A stretch of DNA of 5,996 bases from Sneathiella sp. (GTDB lineage Bacteria; Pseudomonadota; Alphaproteobacteria; Sneathiellales; Sneathiellaceae). Location: the NCBI GenBank assembly GCA_016765515.1, contig JAESPT010000286.1, positions 1 to 5,996 of the forward strand, written 5' to 3'. The position numbers and the translations under genes were made by a program. The notes beneath the pieces are model-generated. The model searched no databases. It was given only the letters and a program-made list of their open reading frames with translations, and was not told where the DNA came from. Of the stretch, positions 1-5,302 are shown piece after piece (the first letter of the stretch is position 1; the number at the start of each line of letters is the position of its first letter).

Positions 1-519
1 CGTACACGGCAGTCTGCCAGGCATTTGACGGAAGCCTTCAAAAACAGATCAACCCGTAAAATATATTGGGCGCTCGTCGCTGGCGTGCCTCGGCCTCATC
101 AGGCGACAATCTCATATAACCTGCACAAAATCGTAACAGCGAACGGTGAAAAAGTTGTCGTCGATCGTCAGGGGAAAAAAGCTGTCAGTGATTATTCTGT
201 GGTCGAGGTTGCGGGTACAAAAGCCGCCTGGCTCGTTATGAAACCGCTAACAGGGCGTACCCATCAGCTTCGTGTTCATTGTGCGGCCATTGAAACCCCG
301 ATTGTTGGAGACGGAAAATATGGTGGGCCTGAAGCTTTTCTGGATGGTGCTATTTCCAAAAAAATGCATCTCCATGCACGGGAAATTACAATCTCTCATC
401 CCGATGGCGGTGATATAACAATTTCTGCGCCACTGTCTGATCACATGGCAGCCACATGGAAATTGCTTGGTTTCCATGAAAATGACTATGAAGATCCTTT
501 TGAAGAGCAGGGAATATAA
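1..519 (+). CDS. RluA-family (RluC/RluD-type) 23S rRNA pseudouridine synthase, 3' part
   Basis: This family isomerises specific uridines of 23S rRNA to pseudouridine in the cytoplasm. Frame 1 is open from the first base and reads RTRQSARHLTEAF, a typical RluA-family stretch that follows directly after the catalytic HRLD motif, so the gene starts before the window and the active-site Asp is not visible. The TTG at 25 is inside the domain and is not the true start. Visible family signatures are KIYWALVAGVP (about residues 20-30), the RNA-binding/active-site motif TGRTHQLRVH (residues 84-93) and PIVGDGKYGG after it. The C-terminus is complete, with 172 residues in the window. RluC-type is the likeliest subgroup because, as I recall, this type often neighbours HAD and ATP12 genes in Alphaproteobacteria, but RluD or another paralogue cannot be excluded from this part alone. 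Confidence 0.93.
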   Translation, partial: RTRQSARHLTEAFKNRSTRKIYWALVAGVPRPHQATISYNLHKIVTANGEKVVVDRQGKKAVSDYSVVEVAGTKAAWLVMKPLTGRTHQLRVHCAAIETPIVGDGKYGGPEAFLDGAISKKMHLHAREITISHPDGGDITISAPLSDHMAATWKLLGFHENDYEDPFEEQGI

Positions 520-527
520 CGTTTATT

Positions 528-563
528 GAGATAATCTCTTGACTATCTGATTTGATTAGATAG
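528..563. promoter_or_regulatory. Two inverted repeats overlapping the leuA promoter, possible operators
   Basis: GAGAT-a-ATCTC (528-538) lies directly upstream of the -35 box. CTATCT (543-548) and AGATAG (558-563) form a perfect 6-bp inverted repeat with a 9-bp centre that fills the spacer between -35 and -10. DNA palindromes in these positions are typical of repressor or activator sites, and the outer ATCT/AGAT cores resemble each other. No regulator is encoded in the window, so which protein would bind is unknown. Confidence 0.35.
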
Positions 564-566
564 ATT
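539..566 (+). promoter_or_regulatory. Candidate sigma70-type promoter of the leuA leader
   Basis: TTGACT (539-544) matches the -35 consensus at five of six bases and is followed after 16 bp by TAGATT (561-566), which matches TATAAT at four of six. The predicted transcription start is about 573-574, at or next to the ATG of the first leader ORF at 574. This is the best promoter-like sequence in the gap between the pseudouridine synthase and leuA. It is a prediction by eye; transcription start mapping is not available here. Confidence 0.5.
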
Positions 567-573
567 TTCAGAC

Positions 574-630
574 ATGGAAAACACTGAACGACTACTAGGA
601 AACTTGCGACTTATTGGCCCGGCGCTGTAA
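574..630 (+). CDS. Putative leucine leader peptide 1 (18 aa), possibly leaderless
   Basis: The ORF reads MENTERLLGNLRLIGPAL and stops at TAA 628-630. Five of 18 codons are Leu (CTA CTA TTG CTT CTG) and one is Ile. CTA is used sparingly in the larger genes of this window, and tandem CTA codons are a hallmark of the enterobacterial leuL leader. There is no Shine-Dalgarno sequence, but the predicted transcription start falls at or next to the ATG, so the ORF could be translated leaderless, as known for the trpL leader of Sinorhizobium. The stop codon lies in the loop of a hairpin (619-640). The likely role is sensing charged tRNA-Leu to control leuA; this is inference from codon content and position. 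Confidence 0.5.
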   Translation: MENTERLLGNLRLIGPAL

Positions 631-679
631 AAGCAGCCGGAGAAGACGAAGTCCTATTCCCTAATTGTCGAGAAATCAG

Positions 680-817
680 ATGTACGTAACTAAGGCCAGA
701 CAGCCTGCACTTTCAAAACAAAATAACTCTTTGAGAAACCTGTTTTTGATCCAGGATGAAGTTTTACTTCTATCCGGGAGGCTCTCTCGACTTACGAGCG
801 GTCGTCTGCTTGGGTAG
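680..817 (+). CDS. Putative leucine-rich upstream ORF 2 (45 aa)
   Basis: ATG at 680 opens a 45-codon ORF ending at TAG 815-817. Eleven codons are Leu (residues 11, 18, 21, 23, 29-31, 35, 38, 43, 44), with an uninterrupted TTA CTT CTA run at 764-772 inside a hairpin (750-779). The stop codon falls in the loop of the next hairpin (799-830). A weak GAGA Shine-Dalgarno-like sequence lies at 670-673, itself able to pair with 786-789. It could be a second or the true leucine leader peptide; 45 codons is long for a leader. I find no resemblance to a known protein, and a chance ORF remains possible. Confidence 0.3.
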   Translation: MYVTKARQPALSKQNNSLRNLFLIQDEVLLLSGRLSRLTSGRLLG

Positions 818-862
818 CGCCTGACGACCGTATTAGCTGCGAACAACTGAACATAGATATAC

Positions 863-884
863 CGCGGATGCCCGGCGCTCCGCG
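863..884 (+). promoter_or_regulatory. Hairpin just upstream of the leuA ribosome binding site
   Basis: CGCGGA (863-868) pairs perfectly with TCCGCG (879-884); inside, GC 870-871 can pair with GC 877-878. It ends 9 nt before the leuA Shine-Dalgarno. No U-run follows, so it is more likely to affect ribosome loading or mRNA stability than termination. It contains the second copy of GCCCGGCGCT (870-879); the first copy (617-626) lies at the end of leader ORF 1. Confidence 0.4.
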
Positions 885-909
885 AAGAAAATCAAGGATA
901 GTAAAATGA
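868..909 (+). CDS. Mini-ORF overlapping the leuA start codon (13 aa), doubtful
   Basis: ATG at 868 reads MPGAPRRKSRIVK and stops at TGA 907-909, giving an ATGA overlap with the leuA ATG at 906. The peptide is basic and contains no Leu. No Shine-Dalgarno precedes it and its start codon sits in the 863-884 hairpin. If translated, it could couple ribosomes onto leuA. It may equally be chance. Confidence 0.12.
   Translation: MPGAPRRKSRIVK
894..898 (+). promoter_or_regulatory. leuA ribosome binding site
   Basis: AAGGA lies 7 nt before ATG 906 and supports that start for leuA. Confidence 0.7.
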
Positions 910-2576
910 ACTTCGTACCTGGTGAAAAATATAAAGCGTTTGAGCCTATTGATTTGCAAGATCGACGTTGGCCTGGTCGTGTTATCGATAAAGCTCCCAT
1001 CTGGTGTAGTGTTGATCTTCGGGATGGTAACCAGGCTCTGATCGAGCCTATGGGGCATGAGCGTAAATTGCGGATGTTCCGTCATTTGGTTGAGCTTGGC
1101 TTTAAGGAAATTGAAGTCGGTTTCCCCTCAGCCTCACAAACTGATTTTGATTTTGTCCAGTTTTTGATCAAAAACGGAGAAATTCCCGATGATGTCAAAA
1201 TTCAGGTGCTGACACAGGCTCGGGAAGGATTGATCCGACGGACCTTTGAATCCATTGAGGGATCTAAGCAGGCGATCGTTCATTTGTACAATTCCACTTC
1301 AACGCTGCAGCGCCGTGTTGTTTTTGATTTGGACAAAGTGGGAATTAAGAAAATTGCCATTGAAGGGACCAAGCTTGTTCGTCAACTCGCGGATGAAATG
1401 ACCGATACCAAAATTCAGATGGAATATTCACCTGAAAGTTTTACGCAAACAGAGCTGGATTATGCGTGCGAAGTCTGCACAGCCGTTATGGAAATCTGGA
1501 AACCGACTGAAGATAACAAGATAATCTTTAATCTGCCGGCAACAGTTGAAGTCGCGGGACCAAATGTTTATGCGGATCAGATTGAGTGGATGGATCGAAA
1601 TTTACCGAACCGAAACACGATCATTTTGTCTTTGCATCCACACAACGATCGCGGAACCGGTGTTGCTGCTGCTGAATTTGGTGTCATGGCGGGTGCGGAT
1701 CGTATTGAAGGTACCTTGTTTGGTAATGGTGAGCGGACCGGCAACGTCGATATCGTCAATTTAGCGATGAATATGTACACACAAGGGGTCAATCCTGAGC
1801 TGGATTTCAGCAATATCAATGAAGTTGTTCGGACTGTTGAATATTGTAACCAGTTGCCTGTTCATCCGCGTCATCCTTACGGCGGCGAGCTGGTCTTTAC
1901 AGCTTTTTCCGGGTCGCACCAGGATGCGATTAAAAAAGGGTTTGGGGCTTTGAAGAAGTCCAACAGCGAACTGTGGGAAATTCCATATTTGCCCGTTGAT
2001 CCCGCTGATTTGGGTCGTAATTACGATGCAGTTATCCGGGTTAATAGCCAATCTGGCAAGGGCGGTGTTGCGTATTTGCTGGAAGAAGATTACGGCATTG
2101 AATTGCCTCGCTTGCTGCAAGTGGAGTTCAGTAAAATCATTCAGAGCATTTCAGAAGAAACTGGTAAAGAACTGTCTTCCTCTTTCATCTTTGAAATGTT
2201 TGAAAAAGAGTACCTGGAAGCCGCGGGTACTATAGAATTTATCAATCATCAGACGACTGTCGATACCCATGCAACAGAGCGCCGTATTTTGAGCGCGACA
2301 GTTAAAGTAAATGGTCAGGAAAAAGTCATTGAAGGGACTGGTACCGGACCGATTGATGCCTATGTCAATGCGCTGAAAGATAATTTTGGTATTGATCTTA
2401 CTGTCAATGATTACCGGGAACATACAACGGGATCCGGTGCTGATGCCGTTGCTGTTGCCTATGTTGATATGCGGGGAAGCGACGGCCAACCTGTCTTCGG
2501 TGTTGGCCGACATGCCAATATTGTAACGGCTTCCTTGAAGGCCATTACCAGTGCGGTAAACCGCGCTGGTAAATAA
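906..2576 (+). CDS. leuA: 2-isopropylmalate synthase (long, actinobacterial/fungal-like type)
   Basis: LeuA condenses acetyl-CoA with 2-ketoisovalerate to 2-isopropylmalate, the committed step of leucine synthesis in the cytoplasm. The 556-residue protein has an N-terminal TIM-barrel (HMGL-like) domain to about residue 330, linker subdomains, and a C-terminal LeuA regulatory domain (about 415-550) with GTGPIDAYVNAL. Motif DLRDGNQ is at 37-43; R39 and D40, HPHND at 244-248 (H244, H246) and N280 of GNGERTGN align, at a constant offset of 41, with the catalytic Arg and metal ligands that I recall for Mycobacterium tuberculosis LeuA. The start is supported by AAGGA and by the family-like N-terminus ending WCSVDLRDGNQALIEPMG. 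No frameshift is seen. The allosteric domain suggests leucine feedback inhibition; the leader upstream suggests added expression control. It appears monocistronic, ending in a strong terminator. Confidence 0.97.
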   Translation: MNFVPGEKYKAFEPIDLQDRRWPGRVIDKAPIWCSVDLRDGNQALIEPMGHERKLRMFRHLVELGFKEIEVGFPSASQTDFDFVQFLIKNGEIPDDVKIQVLTQAREGLIRRTFESIEGSKQAIVHLYNSTSTLQRRVVFDLDKVGIKKIAIEGTKLVRQLADEMTDTKIQMEYSPESFTQTELDYACEVCTAVMEIWKPTEDNKIIFNLPATVEVAGPNVYADQIEWMDRNLPNRNTIILSLHPHNDRGTGVAAAEFGVMAGADRIEGTLFGNGERTGNVDIVNLAMNMYTQGVNPELDFSNINEVVRTVEYCNQLPVHPRHPYGGELVFTAFSGSHQDAIKKGFGALKKSNSELWEIPYLPVDPADLGRNYDAVIRVNSQSGKGGVAYLLEEDYGIELPRLLQVEFSKIIQSISEETGKELSSSFIFEMFEKEYLEAAGTIEFINHQTTVDTHATERRILSATVKVNGQEKVIEGTGTGPIDAYVNALKDNFGIDLTVNDYREHTTGSGADAVAVAYVDMRGSDGQPVFGVGRHANIVTASLKAITSAVNRAGK

Positions 2577-2599
2577 AACCTGTCTTGTTTGTTTGAAAT

Positions 2600-3571
2600 T
2601 CAGCCCGGTATTTTACCGGGCTGTTTTTGTTTTAGGAGGTTCAAAACCCGACCGTCAATTACCAGCAGACCTACTCCGACAAATCCCATCCCGGCAAGGG
2701 TTTTAAAGGCAAGAGCTTCACCAAGAAAAAGTATTCCCAGAATAATGGCGCTGACAGGCACCAGTAATGTGACCAAGGAAGCATTCATCGCACCGGCGCT
2801 GCTCAGTATTTTGAAATAGAGAATATAGGCAAGTGCGGTACTGAAAAGAGCGAGCGCAAAAATTGCTGCAATTGTACTGATGCTGAGAGATGTAATAATA
2901 TCAATGGGGTTGTCCACGATGAAGACAAGCGGAGCCAACAAAAGAGTTGCGCCTGTCATTTGACCTGTTGCGATGATCATGGGAGATATTCCCGCCTTGG
3001 CGAAGCGCCGTCCAAATACCAGGGCAACACCATATGACGCTGCGGCAGCCAAAACGGCAAGTTGACCGAGAACGTCAGAACCAGAAAAGCCAATAGCGCT
3101 GATATCCGGCCCGATCATCACGCCAACACCGATAATACCAAAGAGCACACCTGCAATTTTCCGCCTCGTCAGTTTTTCAGAAGGTTCAGTTGTAAATAGA
3201 TGGGCAATGACTGCGGTGAAAAGCGGTGTTGTTGCATTGAGAACAGACGCAAGACCGCTGCCGATTTGAGTCTGACCCGCAACAATGAGGCTAAAGGGAA
3301 CAACGTTGTTGATAAAACCCATAAATAAAAGTGCTCCCAGAATTTTGGGAGCAACAGGAAAGCTTATGCCGCGAATTTTCAAAAATATCTGAAGGGCAAT
3401 AGCCGCTATGCAGACACGTCCAAAGACAACCGTGAAAACAGGGAGCTCCTGCAAAGCGACACCGTTGAAGAAAAAGGAACCTCCCCAAAGTATGGAGAGG
3501 ACAATCAACATACTCCATTCAACAAGGTTCATTGTATTCTGGTGGGGTGTTTGACTGGTTTGTCGCTTCAT
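2600..3571 (-). CDS. EamA/DMT-superfamily membrane transporter
   Basis: The product is a hydrophobic inner-membrane protein of about 323 residues with two tandem EamA domains (roughly residues 15-145 and 155-300), each with about five membrane helices, giving the ten-TM drug/metabolite transporter fold. Typical features are the first helix with ILWGGSFFF, the Gly-rich GVLFGIIGVGVMIGP at the end of repeat one, and a conserved final helix before a short basic tail. Members export amino acids, metabolites or drugs; the substrate cannot be read from sequence. I chose the ATG at 3571 because AGGA lies 8 nt upstream on that strand; the ATG at 3580 gives 326 residues but its only AGG touches the start codon. 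The gene is convergent with leuA and divergent from the HAD gene, so it is probably a single transcription unit. Its final codons overlap the leuA terminator. Confidence 0.92.
   Translation of the reverse strand: MKRQTSQTPHQNTMNLVEWSMLIVLSILWGGSFFFNGVALQELPVFTVVFGRVCIAAIALQIFLKIRGISFPVAPKILGALLFMGFINNVVPFSLIVAGQTQIGSGLASVLNATTPLFTAVIAHLFTTEPSEKLTRRKIAGVLFGIIGVGVMIGPDISAIGFSGSDVLGQLAVLAAAASYGVALVFGRRFAKAGISPMIIATGQMTGATLLLAPLVFIVDNPIDIITSLSISTIAAIFALALFSTALAYILYFKILSSAGAMNASLVTLLVPVSAIILGILFLGEALAFKTLAGMGFVGVGLLVIDGRVLNLLKQKQPGKIPG
2601..2634 (+). terminator. Intrinsic terminator of leuA
   Basis: CAGCCCGGTA (2601-2610) and TACCGGGCTG (2614-2623) form a perfect 10-bp stem with a three-base TTT loop, followed by TTTTTGTTTT. 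It starts 24 nt after the leuA stop. The same bases encode the last residues of the convergent transporter gene on the minus strand. On that strand the hairpin is followed only by AATTTC, so it is much weaker in that direction. Confidence 0.95.
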
Positions 3572-3629
3572 ATTTTTCATCCTGTTGATACGTTACCAGC
3601 AAGTATGCCCAAAAGTCAGCGGTTATTCT

Positions 3630-3730
3630 TGCCGGATGTCGATGTGAAACTTTTTAACTTATCGATCAGAAAATGCCGGATGTTTTCATTTGGTTTTTTC
3701 TATTTGTGAATTCGTGTAGTTTGATCCGGC
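3630..3730. repeat. Three GCCGGAT copies in the divergent intergenic region
   Basis: TGCCGGATGT occurs twice in direct orientation (3630-3639 and 3674-3683), 44 bp apart, and an inverted core ATCCGGC lies at 3724-3730. All lie between the transporter start and the HAD start, upstream of the HAD promoter. They could be sites for a regulator of one or both genes. The 7-bp core also occurs inside the transporter gene near 3104, so part of this may be chance. Confidence 0.4.
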
Positions 3731-3753
3731 GGCGTAAATATTGTTCGTCATAG

Positions 3754-3759
3754 TATAAT
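3754..3759 (+). promoter_or_regulatory. Candidate -10 box of the HAD gene
   Basis: A perfect TATAAT lies 30 bp before the HAD ATG, giving a predicted start near 3766. No good -35 stands at 16-18 bp (the sequence there is GC-rich), so the promoter may depend on an activator, perhaps through the repeated motif upstream. The AT-rich sequence to 3774 offers other -10 choices. Confidence 0.4.
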
Positions 3760-3788
3760 TTATGCTTATATATTAGGAGCTAATTGTA

Positions 3789-4463
3789 ATGTCAGTTGAT
3801 AAGTCTGTGCTGAAACTTGTTGTGTTCGATTGCGACGGAACATTAGTTGACAGCCAATACAATATAATCAATTGCATGACCTCGGCATTCAACGCATGTG
3901 GCCTAAAAGAGCCTAAGGATGCGGATGTTAGATCCATTATTGGCCTGAATCTTGACCAAGCAATTCATCAACTCATGCAGGATAAGGATGATCTGGAATT
4001 ACTGGGACAGTTGGTCGACGGTTACAAGAACGCCTTTCGCGTTCAACGTCTGGAGCCGGATCATCAGGAACCGCTTTACGCGGGAGCGTTGGATGCACTG
4101 AAATTACTGGATGATGCAGGAACGTTGATGGGGGTCGCAACAGGAAAATCCTTGCGCGGTTTGCGCGCTGTCATTGACATGCATGATCTGAATCAGTTTT
4201 TTATGACGTTGCAAACCCCTGACCATAATCCGGGTAAACCTCACCCTCAAATGCTTGAAAAGGCTATGTCTGATGCCGGAACAGACCCGGCAAATACATA
4301 TATGATTGGCGATACCAGCTACGACATGATGTTAGCGAAAAATGCAGGCTGTCACGCTATTGGGGTAAGTTGGGGGTATCATGACGAAGAAATGTTGCGT
4401 GAGAGTGGTGCTGACCATTTAATTCATAATTATAGTGAGCTCTTTGGTATCGTGCATCCATAA
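3789..4463 (+). CDS. HAD-IA family phosphatase, phosphoglycolate phosphatase-like
   Basis: A 224-residue soluble HAD hydrolase that would dephosphorylate a small phosphorylated metabolite through a phospho-aspartate intermediate with Mg2+. Motif I is FDCDGTLVDS with nucleophile D14 and acid/base D16; the helical cap spans about residues 22-90; motif II is VATGKS with T118; motif III is K150 in NPGKPHP; motif IV is GDTSYD with D175 and D179. All catalytic residues are present and the length fits the Gph group. AGGAG (3775-3779), 9 nt before the ATG, supports the start. The overall pattern fits phosphoglycolate phosphatase (2-phosphoglycolate to glycolate), but HAD substrate specificity is not readable from these motifs; pyrophosphatase or sugar-phosphatase activity is possible. 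It lies 100 bp upstream of the ATP12 gene on the same strand. Confidence 0.93.
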   Translation: MSVDKSVLKLVVFDCDGTLVDSQYNIINCMTSAFNACGLKEPKDADVRSIIGLNLDQAIHQLMQDKDDLELLGQLVDGYKNAFRVQRLEPDHQEPLYAGALDALKLLDDAGTLMGVATGKSLRGLRAVIDMHDLNQFFMTLQTPDHNPGKPHPQMLEKAMSDAGTDPANTYMIGDTSYDMMLAKNAGCHAIGVSWGYHDEEMLRESGADHLIHNYSELFGIVHP

Positions 4464-4490
4464 CTCGGACATAGAGTTATGCTTGCTTTT
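4459..4490 (+). terminator. Weak possible terminator overlapping the HAD stop codon
   Basis: CATAACTC (4459-4466) and GAGTTATG (4474-4481) form a perfect 8-bp stem with a 7-nt loop, followed by CTTGCTTTT. The TAA stop (4461-4463) is in the left arm. The stem is AT-rich and the T-tract is interrupted, so termination would probably be partial. Confidence 0.4.
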
Positions 4491-4510
4491 AGGTAAATAT
4501 CGCGTATAAA
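4483..4510 (+). promoter_or_regulatory. Possible promoter for the ATP12-pccB unit
   Basis: TTGCTT (4483-4488) and TATAAA (4505-4510) are 16 bp apart; the -10 matches five of six bases, the -35 only three. It lies directly after the possible HAD terminator, about 55 bp before the ATP12 ATG. This is a weak prediction. Confidence 0.25.
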
Positions 4511-4563
4511 CCAAACGACTGTTTGCTTAACCCGCTCACATTTGACGAAGTTGACAAGACCTT

Positions 4564-5259
4564 ATGAAGCGATTTTATAAACTGGCAGAGGCTGGCCCGC
4601 TTGATTCCGGGTATACAGTTTTATTGGATGGGCGTCCCATAAAGACGCCAGCCAAGCAGCCATTATTTCTCCCTATCAAAAAACTGGCCGATGAAATTGC
4701 CAATGAATGGAATGCACAGTTGGAAACTGTCGAACCGTCTTCCATGCCGTTCATGCAATATGCGGCGACAGCTATTGATCGGGTCGCTAATCAACGGGAC
4801 ACAATTATCGAAGATCTGAGCAGCTTCGGCGGAACAGATCTACTCTGCTACCGGGCGACCTATCCAGAGATACTGGTCCAGAAACAGTCAGACGCATGGG
4901 ATCCACTTTTGCTGTGGTTAAAAGAAACTTATGATGTCTCTCTACACACCACCACCGGAATTGCGCATATCAAGCAGGATGAGAATTCACTGAATGTTAT
5001 GCAGACAATTCTTGCTCGCCAAGGGGATCTGCAATTAGCAGCCATTCATGAAATTGTATCACTGACGGGATCCTTGGTTGTGACCCTGGCTGTAATGGCG
5101 GGCCATTTAGATGCTGAGCAAGCATTTGATATCAGTGAACTTGATGAAACTCACATTATCGAAGAGTGGGGAGAGCAAGCTGAGGCTGCTGAACGTCGCA
5201 AGAACAACAAGAAGAATTTGATAGCAGCAACAAAGTTTTTAACCCTTTGTGACCAATGA
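4564..5259 (+). CDS. ATP12-family F1-ATPase assembly chaperone
   Basis: ATP12 binds the free alpha subunit of F1-ATPase and keeps it from aggregating until the alpha3beta3 hexamer forms; in bacteria it acts in the cytoplasm. The 231-residue product has the family's N-terminal MKRFYK and [16 protein letters not shown] (about residues 19-34), then NEWNAQ, the [14 protein letters not shown] segment, [10 protein letters not shown] and WDPLLLWL, and a C-terminal helical part with [27 protein letters not shown]. Length and motifs are normal, with no signal peptide or membrane helix. The start is fixed by the conserved N-terminus although no strong Shine-Dalgarno precedes it, so it may be poorly or conditionally translated. 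A 43-nt gap leads to pccB, consistent with cotranscription. The pairing with pccB looks like conserved gene order rather than a shared pathway. Confidence 0.95.
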   Translation: MKRFYKLAEAGPLDSGYTVLLDGRPIKTPAKQPLFLPIKKLADEIANEWNAQLETVEPSSMPFMQYAATAIDRVANQRDTIIEDLSSFGGTDLLCYRATYPEILVQKQSDAWDPLLLWLKETYDVSLHTTTGIAHIKQDENSLNVMQTILARQGDLQLAAIHEIVSLTGSLVVTLAVMAGHLDAEQAFDISELDETHIIEEWGEQAEAAERRKNNKKNLIAATKFLTLCDQ

Positions 5260-5302
5260 CAACAGGGCCGTGGCACAAATAAACGGTCGTCAGGGAGTTG
5301 AG

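Larger units (their letters stand above)
574..905 (+). promoter_or_regulatory. Long structured leuA 5' leader, candidate leucine attenuator
   Basis: About 330 nt separate the predicted start point from leuA. Stems seen by eye: CCGGC GC with GC a GCCGG (619-640, one bulged A); GACTT 608-612 with AAGTC 649-653 enclosing it; GGATGAAG with CTTC-t-ATCC (754-775), extended by TCC/GGA to 750-779; CTCG/CGAG (786-798); CGGTCGTC/GACGACCG (799-830); and CGCGGA/TCCGCG (863-884). Competing pairings exist, for example GTCGAGA 667-673 with TCTCGAC 785-791. No hairpin is followed by a proper U-tract, so transcription termination, Rho dependence or translational control are all possible. I do not recognise a known riboswitch or T-box here. 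Confidence 0.45.

Noticed and set aside
25..27. TTG as the start codon of the pseudouridine synthase
   Set aside because: The frame is open upstream to base 1 and encodes conserved RluA-family residues there, so the gene begins outside the window.
693..713. Short hairpin AGGC/GCCT followed by GCACTTTC as an attenuator terminator
   Set aside because: Only a 4-bp stem and a broken T-stretch; too weak to call.
756..824. ATG at 756 opening a 22-codon ORF in the leader in a different frame from the 680-817 ORF
   Set aside because: Its AGG touches the start codon, Leu content is ordinary, and it overlaps the more Leu-rich frame, so there is little to support it.
574..905. T-box, SAM or other known riboswitch, tmRNA or other structural RNA in the leuA leader
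   Set aside because: I could not find the conserved core motifs of any of these; the Leu codons point to a translated leader instead.
792..1085. Minus-strand 97-codon ORF overlapping the leuA leader and 5' end
   Set aside because: It is antisense to well-supported leuA coding sequence and its translation shows no recognisable domain; best seen as a shadow frame.
1546..2513. Several other ORFs on both strands inside leuA
   Set aside because: They overlap a complete, motif-rich leuA in other frames and show no independent domains or ribosome binding sites.
4551..4581. Perfect TTGACA at 4551-4556 with TATAAA at 4576-4581
   Set aside because: The 19-bp spacing is poor and the start point would lie inside ATP12 after its conserved N-terminus; it could at most serve pccB. 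Probably chance.
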